64,000 nt of DNA from 39-52-133 sp035531075. GTDB lineage: Bacteria; Pseudomonadota; Gammaproteobacteria; Burkholderiales; Gallionellaceae. Positions 1 through 8,699 of the stretch are shown in pieces. Location of the stretch: assembly GCA_035531075.1 (NCBI GenBank), contig DATKTO010000040.1, forward strand, positions 62,001 through 126,000, given 5' to 3'. Position numbers and translations under genes: made by a program. The stretch's first letter is position 1. Each line of letters starts with the position of its first letter. The notes under the pieces were generated by a model. That model saw only the letters and a list, made by a program, of their open reading frames with translations. It did no database searches and was not told where the DNA came from.

Positions 1-1486
1 TGATCTCATGCTGCTTTTCCCAATTGGACAGCAAATCAAGACAGGCGTGGTCAATGTAGTCCAGGTGTTCAAAATGAATATGCACCACTGCTCCCGGTCT
101 GACCTCTTCCAGTGCAGCCGCAAGCTTGGGCAGGCGGATCAGCGTGGCGGCGCCCTTCAGATGCAGTTCGACCCGGTTTCTGACGATGTCCTCATCCCAC
201 CTGATTTCCAGATGCGAGAACGCCTGCAGCAGTTTGAGTATGGACAGCCCCAGGCCGATCAGCACGCCTTCCAGCAGGTTGCTGGAGACGATCATCACGA
301 TGGTGATGATATAGATCGCCACTTCGCTCTTGCCGAATTTGAGCAGAGCGGGTACGGCCTTGGGGTAGGCGAGTTTGTAGCCGGTGAACACCAGTACTGC
401 CGCCAGGCTGGCGACCGGAATGTAATTCAGGGTGAAGGGCAGCACTGCGGCAAACAGCAGCAGCCAGGCGCCGTGCAGGACGGCGGAGGCGCGGGTCTTT
501 CCGCCTGCCTCGACGTTGGCAGTGGAGCGCACAATTACGCCTGTCATTGGCAGCACACCCAGCAAGCCGCAGATGGTGTTGCCTATGCCCTGGGCGGCGA
601 GTTCCCTGTCGTATTTGGTGCGCGGTCCCTGATGTAACTGGTCCACGGCGCTGGCGCTGAGCAGCGTTTCGGCACTGGCGATGAAGGCGATAGAAACGGC
701 GGCGGCGAGGATGGCCGGGTCGAGTGCACGCTTTAAGGTCTCCAGTGTCGGATATTGGATGACTGTCCAGATGTTGCTGATGTCATCGGGATTGGCAAGC
801 AGGTCGGGAATATATTTGATCTTCAGTTGCATCGCCGCCGACACCATCACCGCCACCACCACAGCAATCAACGGGCCCGGTAATACCCTCAGCTTCCTCG
901 GCGCAAAGATGCTCCATAGCACGATCAGAGCAATGGTCAGCAGCCCGATATATAGCGCCTGAATCGACGTGCTGTTTGCCGAGAAAGTTTCCATCAATGC
1001 GGCAGGGATGCAGGTAAAATTTTCTATGCCCGAGCCGATCGGCTTTTTATCCAGCATCACGTGGAATTGCGATGCAAAAATCAGCACGCCTATCCCCGCC
1101 AGCATGCCGTGTATCACCGCGGGCGATACTGCGCGAAACCACTGGCCCAGCTTCAGTACGCCAGCCAACAGTTGTATCAGGCCAGCCAGCAGCACGATGG
1201 TGCCCAGCATGGCGAGACCTTGATGTTGCACCAGTTGCCATATGAGTACAGTGAGTCCCGCTGCAGGGCCGCTGACTTGCAGGGGAGAGCCTGCCAGAAA
1301 ACCGACCACAAGGCCGCCGATGATGCCGGTAATCAGCCCCGCAGTTGGCGGCACGCCGGAGGCAATGGAAATCCCCATGCACAGCGGCAGCGCAACCAGA
1401 AAAACCACAACCGAAGCCAATGCGTCGCTGCCTATTGTTGCCCTGAAACCCTGCTTACCCTTGCCGCCCTGAGTTGCCTGAGACAT
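1..1486 (-). CDS. SulP family anion transporter, 3' end cut by window
   Basis: Inner-membrane SulP permease, probably for bicarbonate or sulfate. The frame is open from the ATG at 1486 to the window edge (495 codons) with no stop, so the C-terminus is missing. The N-terminus reads ALASVVVFLVALPLCMGI and GSPLQVSGPAAGLTV, the form typical of the SulP subgroup often fused or linked to carbonic anhydrase. About a dozen hydrophobic segments are followed by the start of a STAS-like domain in the last ~60 residues. It is the last member seen of a minus-strand group with two more SulP genes and a carbonic anhydrase. Substrate is inferred from subgroup and neighbours. A carbonic anhydrase domain beyond the edge is possible. 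Confidence 0.9.
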   Translation of the reverse strand, partial: MSQATQGGKGKQGFRATIGSDALASVVVFLVALPLCMGISIASGVPPTAGLITGIIGGLVVGFLAGSPLQVSGPAAGLTVLIWQLVQHQGLAMLGTIVLLAGLIQLLAGVLKLGQWFRAVSPAVIHGMLAGIGVLIFASQFHVMLDKKPIGSGIENFTCIPAALMETFSANSTSIQALYIGLLTIALIVLWSIFAPRKLRVLPGPLIAVVVAVMVSAAMQLKIKYIPDLLANPDDISNIWTVIQYPTLETLKRALDPAILAAAVSIAFIASAETLLSASAVDQLHQGPRTKYDRELAAQGIGNTICGLLGVLPMTGVIVRSTANVEAGGKTRASAVLHGAWLLLFAAVLPFTLNYIPVASLAAVLVFTGYKLAYPKAVPALLKFGKSEVAIYIITIVMIVSSNLLEGVLIGLGLSILKLLQAFSHLEIRWDEDIVRNRVELHLKGAATLIRLPKLAAALEEVRPGAVVHIHFEHLDYIDHACLDLLSNWEKQHEI

Positions 1487-1558
1487 GACACGCCTTTCTT
1501 TTTTAACTTAATGATTTAATTGATATTCACGGTGCAATGCAGCATCTTTTCTTGTATT

Positions 1559-3706
1559 TTAAAGCCAGATTTTTACGCCGTCGTTACCGCCTATGTGCTG
1601 TTTCATCAAGCGACATTGCGCATTGGGATCGACTTCGAGTACTTGAGCGTAAATGGAAGTCAGCGCCTTGTCCTCGTCGGGGAAAATGTTTTCCTGACCG
1701 ATGTAAGCCAGCAGGCCGGAATGTTGCATGATGTCTATCACCTGTTTCTTTAACCCGCTGAACACGACACGGATACCATTGGCGCGCAATCTTTCTATCA
1801 GATGGTGAATGACTTCATCCCCCGACGCATCAAGCTGATTGATGCCGTTCGCCACGATCAGCATGTGCCGGGCGCGCGGGCTGTTGGCCACGGCTTCCAG
1901 AATAGTATCTTCAAAATAGGGCACGTTGGCAAAGTATAGCGAACCGTCGTAGCGTATCGCAATGATGTACTCGCTGACCGGCAGCACATGCGCCTTGGCA
2001 TCGCGCAGGGTGCCGTCCGGATGACGGCCGAGGATGGCAACTCTCGGCTTCATGGTGCGGTAAAGATACAGGATAATCGCAAGACCTGCCCCTACCATAA
2101 TGCCGTTATCCAGATGCGGGGCAAAAGCCAGGGTGGCAATAAATGTCACGATCGAGGCGATACCATCGTGTTTGTGTGTATGCCAGGCATGGCTGATGGC
2201 GCTGAAATTGAGCAGTCCGATCACCGCCATCATGATCACCGCAGCCAACACTGCCTGCGGCAGGTGGTACAGCAGTGGCGTGAGAAACAGCAGCGTGATG
2301 AGTACGAACAAGCCGGCGAACACCGAAGACATGCCGGTTTTTGCCCCGGCATTCAAATTAACCGCAGAGCGCGAGAAGGAACCGCTGGTCGGAAAAGCCT
2401 GGCTGAAGCTGCCGACGATGTTGGCGATGCCCTGTCCGAGCAGCTCCTGATTCGGGTCGATGCGTTCCCTGGTTTTCGCCGCGATTGCCTTGGCGATGGA
2501 TATCGCCTCCATGAAGCCCACCAGCGAAATCACCAGCGCGCCGGAAAACAGCGTCACCATCATGTCCCAGCTGAACTTGGGTATCTCCAGGCTGGGCAAG
2601 CCGGCCGGGATGGCGCCCACTACTTCTCCGCCACCGACCAGCCGGAGTTCGCCCCTGCTCACTTTTTTGATGCGCCAGCGGTAGCCGTCAGTCTTTTCAT
2701 CCTGGGGCACCCGGCCCGTCAGGAACAGCCTGGGGGTTTGCGTATCACTGGCCGGAACCTGTTCAAAGATGAACTTGCGCAGGGAACGGGCGAGATTGCG
2801 GTTTTCATTCTCTGCATCCTTGAGTTCCAGTTTGAGCAGCTCGATTTCATAGTTGAGGGCGGCAATGCGCTGCCTGTTGCCTTCGTGATCCTGCTTGTGC
2901 AGTTTGAGTTCGGCGGATGTCGCGCTGAGCCTGTTGTTCAATTCGCCGATCTTGATTTCGGTGCGGGAGAAATCGTTGGCGAGCGTTTTTACTTCCGCAT
3001 CCATGATTTGCTCGATCTGGCCTGTACTGTTGTGCTCGAAGCCGATAGACCAGCTGACGATGGTGGTGAGTGCGACGGCAAGCAGCACGCCGGGCAGCTT
3101 GGGGACATATTTTTTCAGCCCCCACATGATGGCAAAAGCCGAGATCCCCATCAGCAGTGTCGGAAGATGTGTGTCGCCAATCTGTTGCAGTACGCCCCAG
3201 ATATCATTAATAAAATGTTCGCTGCGTCCCATCGACACGCCGAATAGTTTATTGAGCTGGGACAGTGCAATGATGATCGCTGCGGCATTAGTGAAGCCGA
3301 CGATGACGGGGTGCGACAGGAAGTTGACGATAACGCCGAGCTTGAACACGCCCAGGGCGAACTGGAGGATGCCGACCATCAGCGCCAGCATGACTGCAAG
3401 TGCAATGAACTGGCTGGAACCGGATGCGGCCAGAGGTGCAAGCGCAGAGGCCGTCAGCAGCGAGACAACTGCCACCGGGCCGGTGGCGAGCTGTGCCGAG
3501 GAGCCCCACATCGCGGCGATGATGCCGGGCAGGAATGCCGCATACAGGCCGTAATAGGCAGGCAGTCCGGCAAGCTGCGCGTAAGCCATGGACTGTGGAA
3601 CGAGCACCAGCGCAACGGTGATGCCGGCCAGGAAATCGCTCTTGATATTGACCGCTCGCAGGGGAAGCCAGCGCAGAAATGGAAGAAGGTGAGCTAACTG
3701 TTTCAT
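1559..3706 (-). CDS. SulP family transporter with coiled-coil insertion and STAS domain
   Basis: A 715-residue inner-membrane SulP permease, against about 590 for its neighbour. The first ~220 residues are the usual membrane part. Residues about 225-362 are an insertion: a long charged heptad-like helix (about 228-315), then a small polar segment, placed just before the conserved VGAIPAGLPSLEIP motif (363-376). The membrane part then resumes and ends in a cytoplasmic STAS domain (about 585-690). By the usual SulP topology the loop between segments 7 and 8 is extracytoplasmic, so the coiled coil should lie in the periplasm (inference). Substrate is not determined; bicarbonate or sulfate are likeliest. 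Start ATG at 3706, preceded by AGGGG. Confidence 0.9.
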   Translation of the reverse strand: MKQLAHLLPFLRWLPLRAVNIKSDFLAGITVALVLVPQSMAYAQLAGLPAYYGLYAAFLPGIIAAMWGSSAQLATGPVAVVSLLTASALAPLAASGSSQFIALAVMLALMVGILQFALGVFKLGVIVNFLSHPVIVGFTNAAAIIIALSQLNKLFGVSMGRSEHFINDIWGVLQQIGDTHLPTLLMGISAFAIMWGLKKYVPKLPGVLLAVALTTIVSWSIGFEHNSTGQIEQIMDAEVKTLANDFSRTEIKIGELNNRLSATSAELKLHKQDHEGNRQRIAALNYEIELLKLELKDAENENRNLARSLRKFIFEQVPASDTQTPRLFLTGRVPQDEKTDGYRWRIKKVSRGELRLVGGGEVVGAIPAGLPSLEIPKFSWDMMVTLFSGALVISLVGFMEAISIAKAIAAKTRERIDPNQELLGQGIANIVGSFSQAFPTSGSFSRSAVNLNAGAKTGMSSVFAGLFVLITLLFLTPLLYHLPQAVLAAVIMMAVIGLLNFSAISHAWHTHKHDGIASIVTFIATLAFAPHLDNGIMVGAGLAIILYLYRTMKPRVAILGRHPDGTLRDAKAHVLPVSEYIIAIRYDGSLYFANVPYFEDTILEAVANSPRARHMLIVANGINQLDASGDEVIHHLIERLRANGIRVVFSGLKKQVIDIMQHSGLLAYIGQENIFPDEDKALTSIYAQVLEVDPNAQCRLMKQHIGGNDGVKIWL

Positions 3707-3736
3707 CCTGATGGGCCCCTGTGGATAAGCTGATTT

Positions 3737-4444
3737 TTATTTTATATCACTGTAATCCATAACCAGTATTTTGGGTGACCGGTCAATGCGGTATAAGGCA
3801 AGCAGCAGGGCTATGGTAGAAACGAGCATGAAATACGGGCCGAACAACCAGAACACCAGTGGCACCAGAAAGTAGTAAGCGCGCATGCCGATGCTGTAAA
3901 AGCCTCCAGCACGATTCAGGTGTAGAGCAACATGTGCAGGCGAGATCATTTTGTGATTCAATCCGAGGGGAACATTTATCATGTAACCGACATGGTTGAA
4001 TACCCTGATGGACATCGCGAAGCTGAAGAACGCCACAAACAGGTCGAGCAGCAGGAACATCAATTTAGTTATCCATAATTCAGGATGTCTAGCGCCTACC
4101 GTGTTGAGCGCATGCCAGGTTGCTTCGAACTTGCCACCTTCGCTAAGGGTGAGCACACCAATGATCAGCAGTATTGAGGTGGACGCGAGAAAAGTAGCGG
4201 CCATCGTGGAATTACGCAGGGTTTGCACCGCCAGAATATCTTTGTGGCCGTGCATAATGGTTTCCACCCATGCCGTCCGTGCAATTCTGTTAATCGCCTG
4301 CACCGTGTACGTAGGGTCTTTGCGGATTTTGCGGCGGAGAAACAGGTGATAAGCGATGACAAGCAATACACTCGCGATCAGACAAGCCAGGTCGTATTTT
4401 AAGGATGCGACAACGCTAACAAGATCGCCTGGCTCAAAATTCAT
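3737..4444 (-). CDS. DUF599 family membrane protein
   Basis: A 235-residue integral membrane protein with an N-terminal membrane segment (about 15-34), a cytoplasmic stretch with a basic RRKIRKDP motif, and several further hydrophobic segments (about 82-103, 128-152, 190-215). The pattern and sequence fit the DUF599 family, whose function is unknown. Its start overlaps the end of the carbonic anhydrase gene by 11 bp, so it is almost certainly co-translated with it and with the upstream SulP gene. A supporting role in anion or bicarbonate transport is an inference from context only. Confidence 0.75.
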   Translation of the reverse strand: MNFEPGDLVSVVASLKYDLACLIASVLLVIAYHLFLRRKIRKDPTYTVQAINRIARTAWVETIMHGHKDILAVQTLRNSTMAATFLASTSILLIIGVLTLSEGGKFEATWHALNTVGARHPELWITKLMFLLLDLFVAFFSFAMSIRVFNHVGYMINVPLGLNHKMISPAHVALHLNRAGGFYSIGMRAYYFLVPLVFWLFGPYFMLVSTIALLLALYRIDRSPKILVMDYSDIK

Positions 4445-4994
4445 TTTGTAACCTCTTGTAACCCTTAATCAGTTCGTGGTTGGCTTTCAGCACTGATTCA
4501 GAAAAATCGCTGGCCTGGGGCGACACTTGCTTGATGTTTATAAGATCTTGATTTGAATGAATATTTGTGGTTGACGGGATATGGAAGTTCTCGGGCACTT
4601 CGCAATGCTCCACCACCGAGTTATGCCGCACCACCGAACCGTTGCCGATCACGCAGTCAAACAGCACCGAGTTGAAGCCGATAAATACGTTTTCCCCCAC
4701 GATGCAAGGGCCATGCACGATGGAGCGATGCGCGATGGAGGTGTTGGTGCCGATCTTGACCAGGCCACCGGCTTTGGAGTGGATCACCACGCCATCCTGG
4801 ATATTGGAGTTTGCACCGATGATGATAGGGTCCATGTTGCCCTGTTCGTCGACTTCGTCTGCGCGAATCACTGCGTACGGACCGATGAAGACATTCTCCC
4901 CGACGATAATCTTGCCGCACAGAATGGCGGTGTTATCAACATAGGCGGATTCATGGATAAGCGGCAGATCGCCGCTGGGATTTTTGCGTATCAT
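4434..4994 (-). CDS. Gamma-class carbonic anhydrase
   Basis: A 186-residue left-handed beta-helix protein built of hexapeptide repeats (GENVFIG, GTNTSIA, GENVFIG). It keeps the zinc and active-site pattern of the archaeal Cam enzyme: Arg44, Gln66, His72, His89 and His94, with the same spacing between Gln and the three His. It should be a trimer catalysing CO2/bicarbonate interconversion in the cytoplasm, as no signal peptide is seen. The gene overlaps the upstream SulP gene by 4 bp (ATGA) and the downstream DUF599 gene by 11 bp. This coupling is the best evidence that the SulP partner carries bicarbonate. Some gamma-type homologues are not active anhydrases, so activity is probable rather than shown. 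Confidence 0.85.
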   Translation of the reverse strand: MIRKNPSGDLPLIHESAYVDNTAILCGKIIVGENVFIGPYAVIRADEVDEQGNMDPIIIGANSNIQDGVVIHSKAGGLVKIGTNTSIAHRSIVHGPCIVGENVFIGFNSVLFDCVIGNGSVVRHNSVVEHCEVPENFHIPSTTNIHSNQDLINIKQVSPQASDFSESVLKANHELIKGYKRLQNEF

Positions 4995-6775
4995 TTTTTT
5001 CTCGCTTCGCCATCAGGCAGATAAGTTTGGCACTCGGGGAAGATACGGACTTTGCAGTTGCGGCAAATTTCCGAATCCAGTGTTGCGTAGACAGGCTTGA
5101 TCCAGTTGGACATGGGGGGGAAGAAAGCGCCTACGCCGATATCATCCAGCTTGTTGGATTTTTTCAGGAAGTCGTAAATCTTGTCCTTGCAGCGGTAAAA
5201 GTATAAGCCGCCCCCCAGCTTGCGTCTGCGGCGCGCCTCCTGTGCCAGCAATTCGGCGCCGGCCGCGTCGACAAAATTAATTCCGCTGGCAACAATCATC
5301 ACGGTTTTCTGCTGTGGATTCGTTTCGTCGATATTCAGCAGGTTGTTCTGTACGTGATCAACGGCACCGAAGAAGATAGAGCCGTTGATACGCATGATGC
5401 GTATTTGCGGGCACTCGTCGTGATCGTATGCGCTCACGAAATGATAGGCGCCCTCTTCTTTGGCCGGCACCACCGGCACGATATTCGGCTTTGAAACGCG
5501 GTACAGGTAAATGATGAGCGACAGCAGAATGCCGAAGAAAATGCCCTGTTCCAGATCGACCAGTGTGCCCAGCAAGGTTACCCATAAAATAACCGCTTCC
5601 GTGCGATTGGTTTTTGAAATTTCAGCAATGTGATGGAAATCGATCAGGCCCCATGCCACCAGGAACAGGATGCCTGCCATGGCAGCCGAGGGGAGATAGG
5701 ATGCAAGCGGGCCTACCAGTAACAGTATCAGCACCAGAAAGACTGATGCGTATACGGTGGCCAGCGGGGTGCGGGCACCGGCGGCATAGTTAACGCCACT
5801 GCGATTGAAGGATCCGCACGAAGCATAGCCGGAGAAAAAGCTGCCGAAAATATTTGCCAGCCCCTGACCGATAAATTCCTGGTTGCCGTCGATGCGCTGT
5901 TCAGATTTGACGGCGATCGCGCGCGAGATCGAGACGGCTTCCGTCAACGCCAGCATGGTGACAATCAGCGCCGGGAACAGAACCTGGTGTATTGTGCCAT
6001 AAGAAAAATCAGGCAAGGATAGTGGTGGCAACCCTGCTGGCAGGGCGCCTACCGTCTTGATGTGCGTGGTATCAAAACCCAATTCCAGATTGAGGACGAA
6101 TGCAACGATACTGCCGACGATCATCGCGACGATCATGTACGGCAGTTTGGGCGTTAAAATCTTGGCCAGTATGCCCGATGCCAGTGTGATAGCTGCCACC
6201 AGCGTGACGTAGGGATTGATGTGGTTGAATTGCAGGATAAATTGTTCGATCACGACATGGAAATGCGCACCGCGCACGATGTCCAGTCCGAAAAAGTTTT
6301 TCACCTGGCTGGCGGCGATCAGCAGCGCAGCGCCAGCAGTGAAACCTATCACCACGGTATGCGAGATGAAGTTTACCAGCACCCCCATGCGCGCCAGTCC
6401 CAGTATCAGTTGGAACAGGCCAGTGAGGAAGGTCAGGGTCAGTACCATGCTTATATATTGCGCTGAGCCCGGATCAGCGAGCGGGCTCATCGCGGCGAAT
6501 ACCGCGATTGAAATCGCAGTGGTCGGGCCCGAAACCAGATGCCAGCTGGAACCAAACAGGGCGGCGATGATTGCCGGCACCATGGCAGCATACAGGCCGT
6601 ATTCCGGAGGCATGCCGGCGATGGTGGCGAAGGCCACACCTTGCGGCAGTACGATCATCGCGCCGGAGATGGCAGCGATTAAGTCGGCCTTATGGGTTTC
6701 GCCGTTGACCATGGGCCACCAGCGCAGAAACGGGAAAATTTTGAAGAGATAGGGTTGGCTGATGGCTTTGGACAC
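4991..6775 (-). CDS. SulP family transporter with STAS domain
   Basis: A 594-residue inner-membrane permease with the SulP signature near residue 40 (LPQGVAFATIAGMPPEYGLY), conserved GFTAGAALLI and VGALPAGLPPLSLP motifs, and a C-terminal cytoplasmic STAS domain (about 450-560). After the STAS domain there is an unusual cysteine cluster, Cys571, Cys574 and Cys582, that could bind a metal or act as a redox site. The start is GTG at 6775; the only upstream ATG in that area is followed by a stop. It is the first gene of an overlapping trio with carbonic anhydrase (4-bp overlap) and DUF599. Bicarbonate is the most economical substrate, sulfate the main alternative. Confidence 0.9.
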   Translation of the reverse strand: MSKAISQPYLFKIFPFLRWWPMVNGETHKADLIAAISGAMIVLPQGVAFATIAGMPPEYGLYAAMVPAIIAALFGSSWHLVSGPTTAISIAVFAAMSPLADPGSAQYISMVLTLTFLTGLFQLILGLARMGVLVNFISHTVVIGFTAGAALLIAASQVKNFFGLDIVRGAHFHVVIEQFILQFNHINPYVTLVAAITLASGILAKILTPKLPYMIVAMIVGSIVAFVLNLELGFDTTHIKTVGALPAGLPPLSLPDFSYGTIHQVLFPALIVTMLALTEAVSISRAIAVKSEQRIDGNQEFIGQGLANIFGSFFSGYASCGSFNRSGVNYAAGARTPLATVYASVFLVLILLLVGPLASYLPSAAMAGILFLVAWGLIDFHHIAEISKTNRTEAVILWVTLLGTLVDLEQGIFFGILLSLIIYLYRVSKPNIVPVVPAKEEGAYHFVSAYDHDECPQIRIMRINGSIFFGAVDHVQNNLLNIDETNPQQKTVMIVASGINFVDAAGAELLAQEARRRRKLGGGLYFYRCKDKIYDFLKKSNKLDDIGVGAFFPPMSNWIKPVYATLDSEICRNCKVRIFPECQTYLPDGEARKK

Positions 6776-7112
6776 GACTTTGACCTATGTGACTTTCATG
6801 GCAAAAATTAACTGAGGATTCAGTGCGCTCCTGAAATCCGCCCCTCCATTGCAGCACCTCATGGCCCGGAGAGATTGGATATCTTGGCGGCGACCTAAAC
6901 GTGTTTTCCTGGGCTCAGGCACGAGCGCAAATTGGATCAGCGCGCTTCAAGTCCAGATGGACTGCCCATATGAAACCCGGCAATTATAACTTATAAGTTG
7001 TTATCAGAATATTGTTCACATCAAGGGCGCCAACCGAGCGAGTATATCGCCTGCAGTCTGTCTGTATTTATTGGGGTATACGGGCACATGTGATGGTTAA
7101 CATTAGCCCTGT
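6776..7112. promoter_or_regulatory. Divergent intergenic region with AACTTATAAGTT palindrome
   Basis: This 337-bp gap separates the SulP operon (minus) from the metal efflux operon (plus) and should hold both promoters. I see one perfect 12-bp palindrome, AACTTATAAGTT, at 6988-6999 inside an AT-rich stretch, which could be an operator for either side. No ORF, RNA gene or clear terminator is visible. Confidence 0.35.
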
Positions 7113-7511
7113 ATGTTAATATTCTGTGCCATGGCTATGATTCGATTTACGCGTTTACCGTTACTGATGCTGTTCGCACTTTTGCAGTGCGTGGCGCCGC
7201 TTTCGCATGCGCATGTAGACGGTCATAGCGTTGATCAGCATGTGCACGTCCCCGACATTGATTCCCCCTGGATCAACGCTCACGATTCGGATTCGCCCCA
7301 TTTATCTGTTGAACCTGATCATTCCAATGTTGTATGCATGCCGCCGGAATACCGTTGCAGTGACCTGACGGTTGACCAGGCTGCAATCGTAGGCAAGCAT
7401 AATCTGTTGCTGCCGCGCGAATATGCCCCCGTCGTGCTTTTAGTCCCTGAGCGGCAGAGTCCTCCACTCCCTCCTTACCAGCATCCCTGTAGCCAAGCAC
7501 CTCCTGTCTGA
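7113..7511 (+). CDS. Small secreted His-rich protein of a metal efflux operon
   Basis: A 132-residue protein with an N-terminal signal peptide (MIRFTRLPLLMLFALL core) followed at once by a His/Asp-rich segment (HAHVDGHSVDQHVHVPD) and more scattered His, then a proline-rich tail. It precedes the RND fusion protein by about 90 bp on the same strand. Such small His-rich proteins often sit at the head of metal efflux operons and may bind metal in the periplasm; that role is inferred. The start is uncertain: ATG codons at 7113, 7131 and 7137 are all in frame and none has a good ribosome site. The 7137 start gives the cleanest signal peptide. Confidence 0.65.
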   Translation: MLIFCAMAMIRFTRLPLLMLFALLQCVAPLSHAHVDGHSVDQHVHVPDIDSPWINAHDSDSPHLSVEPDHSNVVCMPPEYRCSDLTVDQAAIVGKHNLLLPREYAPVVLLVPERQSPPLPPYQHPCSQAPPV

Positions 7512-7601
7512 CATCGTTGAACCGCCTGCTTGAAAGCAGGGGAATTTGCCCGATCTTAAACAAAATTAATGTTGCACATGCAACATCAGGAGCCTATCAA
7601 C

Positions 7602-8699
7602 ATGAGAGCAACGCTTGCCGCTGTACTGCTAATCTCTTTATGCACGAAAAACGCCATTGCATATGAGGAACTGGAACTGGCACCCAATCAAATACAGGCG
7701 CTAGGGATCAGCACAGCGCCCTTGCCCGCCAAAAGTGACGGTGAACTGACCGGCATCCCGGCACAAGTCGTTATTCCCGGCAATCAGCTTTTTATCGTCA
7801 GCACGCCATTGCCTGCGATGGTTGAGCAAACCCTGGTTGGTGTGGGTGATCACGTGCACAAGGGCCAGCTGCTGGCGCGTTTGCAGAGTCCAGCCCTGGC
7901 CGAAGCGCAACGCGGCTACCTCCAGGCAAGCACCCAGGAGCAACTGGCGAAGGGAAACTTCACCCGCGATGAGCAATTATGGAAAGACGGCATTATCGCC
8001 GAAAGCCGCTTTCGCGCTGCGCAGAGCCTGTACACCGAAGCCAGTGCGGCACTGGCCGAAAGAAGACAAATGTTGCTGCTGGCCGGCATGTCGGCGAGTG
8101 CCATCGCCCGGCTGCGATCCGGTGAAAATCTGAACAGCCTGCTGGAAATCACGTCGCCTATCACTGGCGTCATTCTGGAAAAGACGACCAGTGCGGGCCA
8201 GCGTCTGGAAAGCGCCAATCCGATATTTCAGGTGGCCAGGCTGCAACCGCTGGGCCTGGAGATACAGGCCCCGTTGGGCAGTTCACAGGGCATCAGCGAG
8301 GGCGCAGCGGTCAAGATCCCGGCCTATGCCGCAAGCGGCAAGATCACCGCAATTGGCCACGGCCTGAGTGACAGCAACCAGACCCTGCTGCTGCGAGCAC
8401 TTATTTATAAAGGCGCGCAGAATTTGCGTCCCGGTCAGCATGTGGAGGTCGGCATTGCCATCCATTCCGCAGGCAAGGATCAGTGGAATATTCCGAATGG
8501 TGCGCTTGCGCGTATCGGGGGCAAAAGCATGGTCTTCGTCGAAAGCCCCAAAGGTTTCCGTGCGGAAACTGTCACCATATTGCAGGAGGGGGCACAGAGC
8601 ACGCTGATTACAGGGAAGCTCAGTGGCAAGGAAAAAATCGTTGTCAGCGGTGTCGCTGTCCTGAAAGCCAAGTTGATGGGCATCGGCGGGGGCGAGTAA
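7602..8699 (+). CDS. RND efflux periplasmic adaptor (CzcB/CusB-like)
   Basis: A 365-residue membrane fusion protein linking an inner-membrane RND pump to an outer-membrane channel. It has a signal peptide, a barrel-sandwich half-motif (VEQTLVGVGDHVHKGQLLARL), an alpha-helical hairpin (LAEAQRGYLQAS to RRQMLLLAG), the second lipoyl half (ITSPITGVILEKT) and a C-terminal beta region. I chose the ATG at 7602 over an upstream one because AGGAG sits 10 bases before it. The stop overlaps the pump start (TAATG), so the two are translationally coupled. It lacks the His-rich N-terminus of CzcB; the small His-rich protein upstream may supply that. Confidence 0.9.
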   Translation: MRATLAAVLLISLCTKNAIAYEELELAPNQIQALGISTAPLPAKSDGELTGIPAQVVIPGNQLFIVSTPLPAMVEQTLVGVGDHVHKGQLLARLQSPALAEAQRGYLQASTQEQLAKGNFTRDEQLWKDGIIAESRFRAAQSLYTEASAALAERRQMLLLAGMSASAIARLRSGENLNSLLEITSPITGVILEKTTSAGQRLESANPIFQVARLQPLGLEIQAPLGSSQGISEGAAVKIPAYAASGKITAIGHGLSDSNQTLLLRALIYKGAQNLRPGQHVEVGIAIHSAGKDQWNIPNGALARIGGKSMVFVESPKGFRAETVTILQEGAQSTLITGKLSGKEKIVVSGVAVLKAKLMGIGGGE

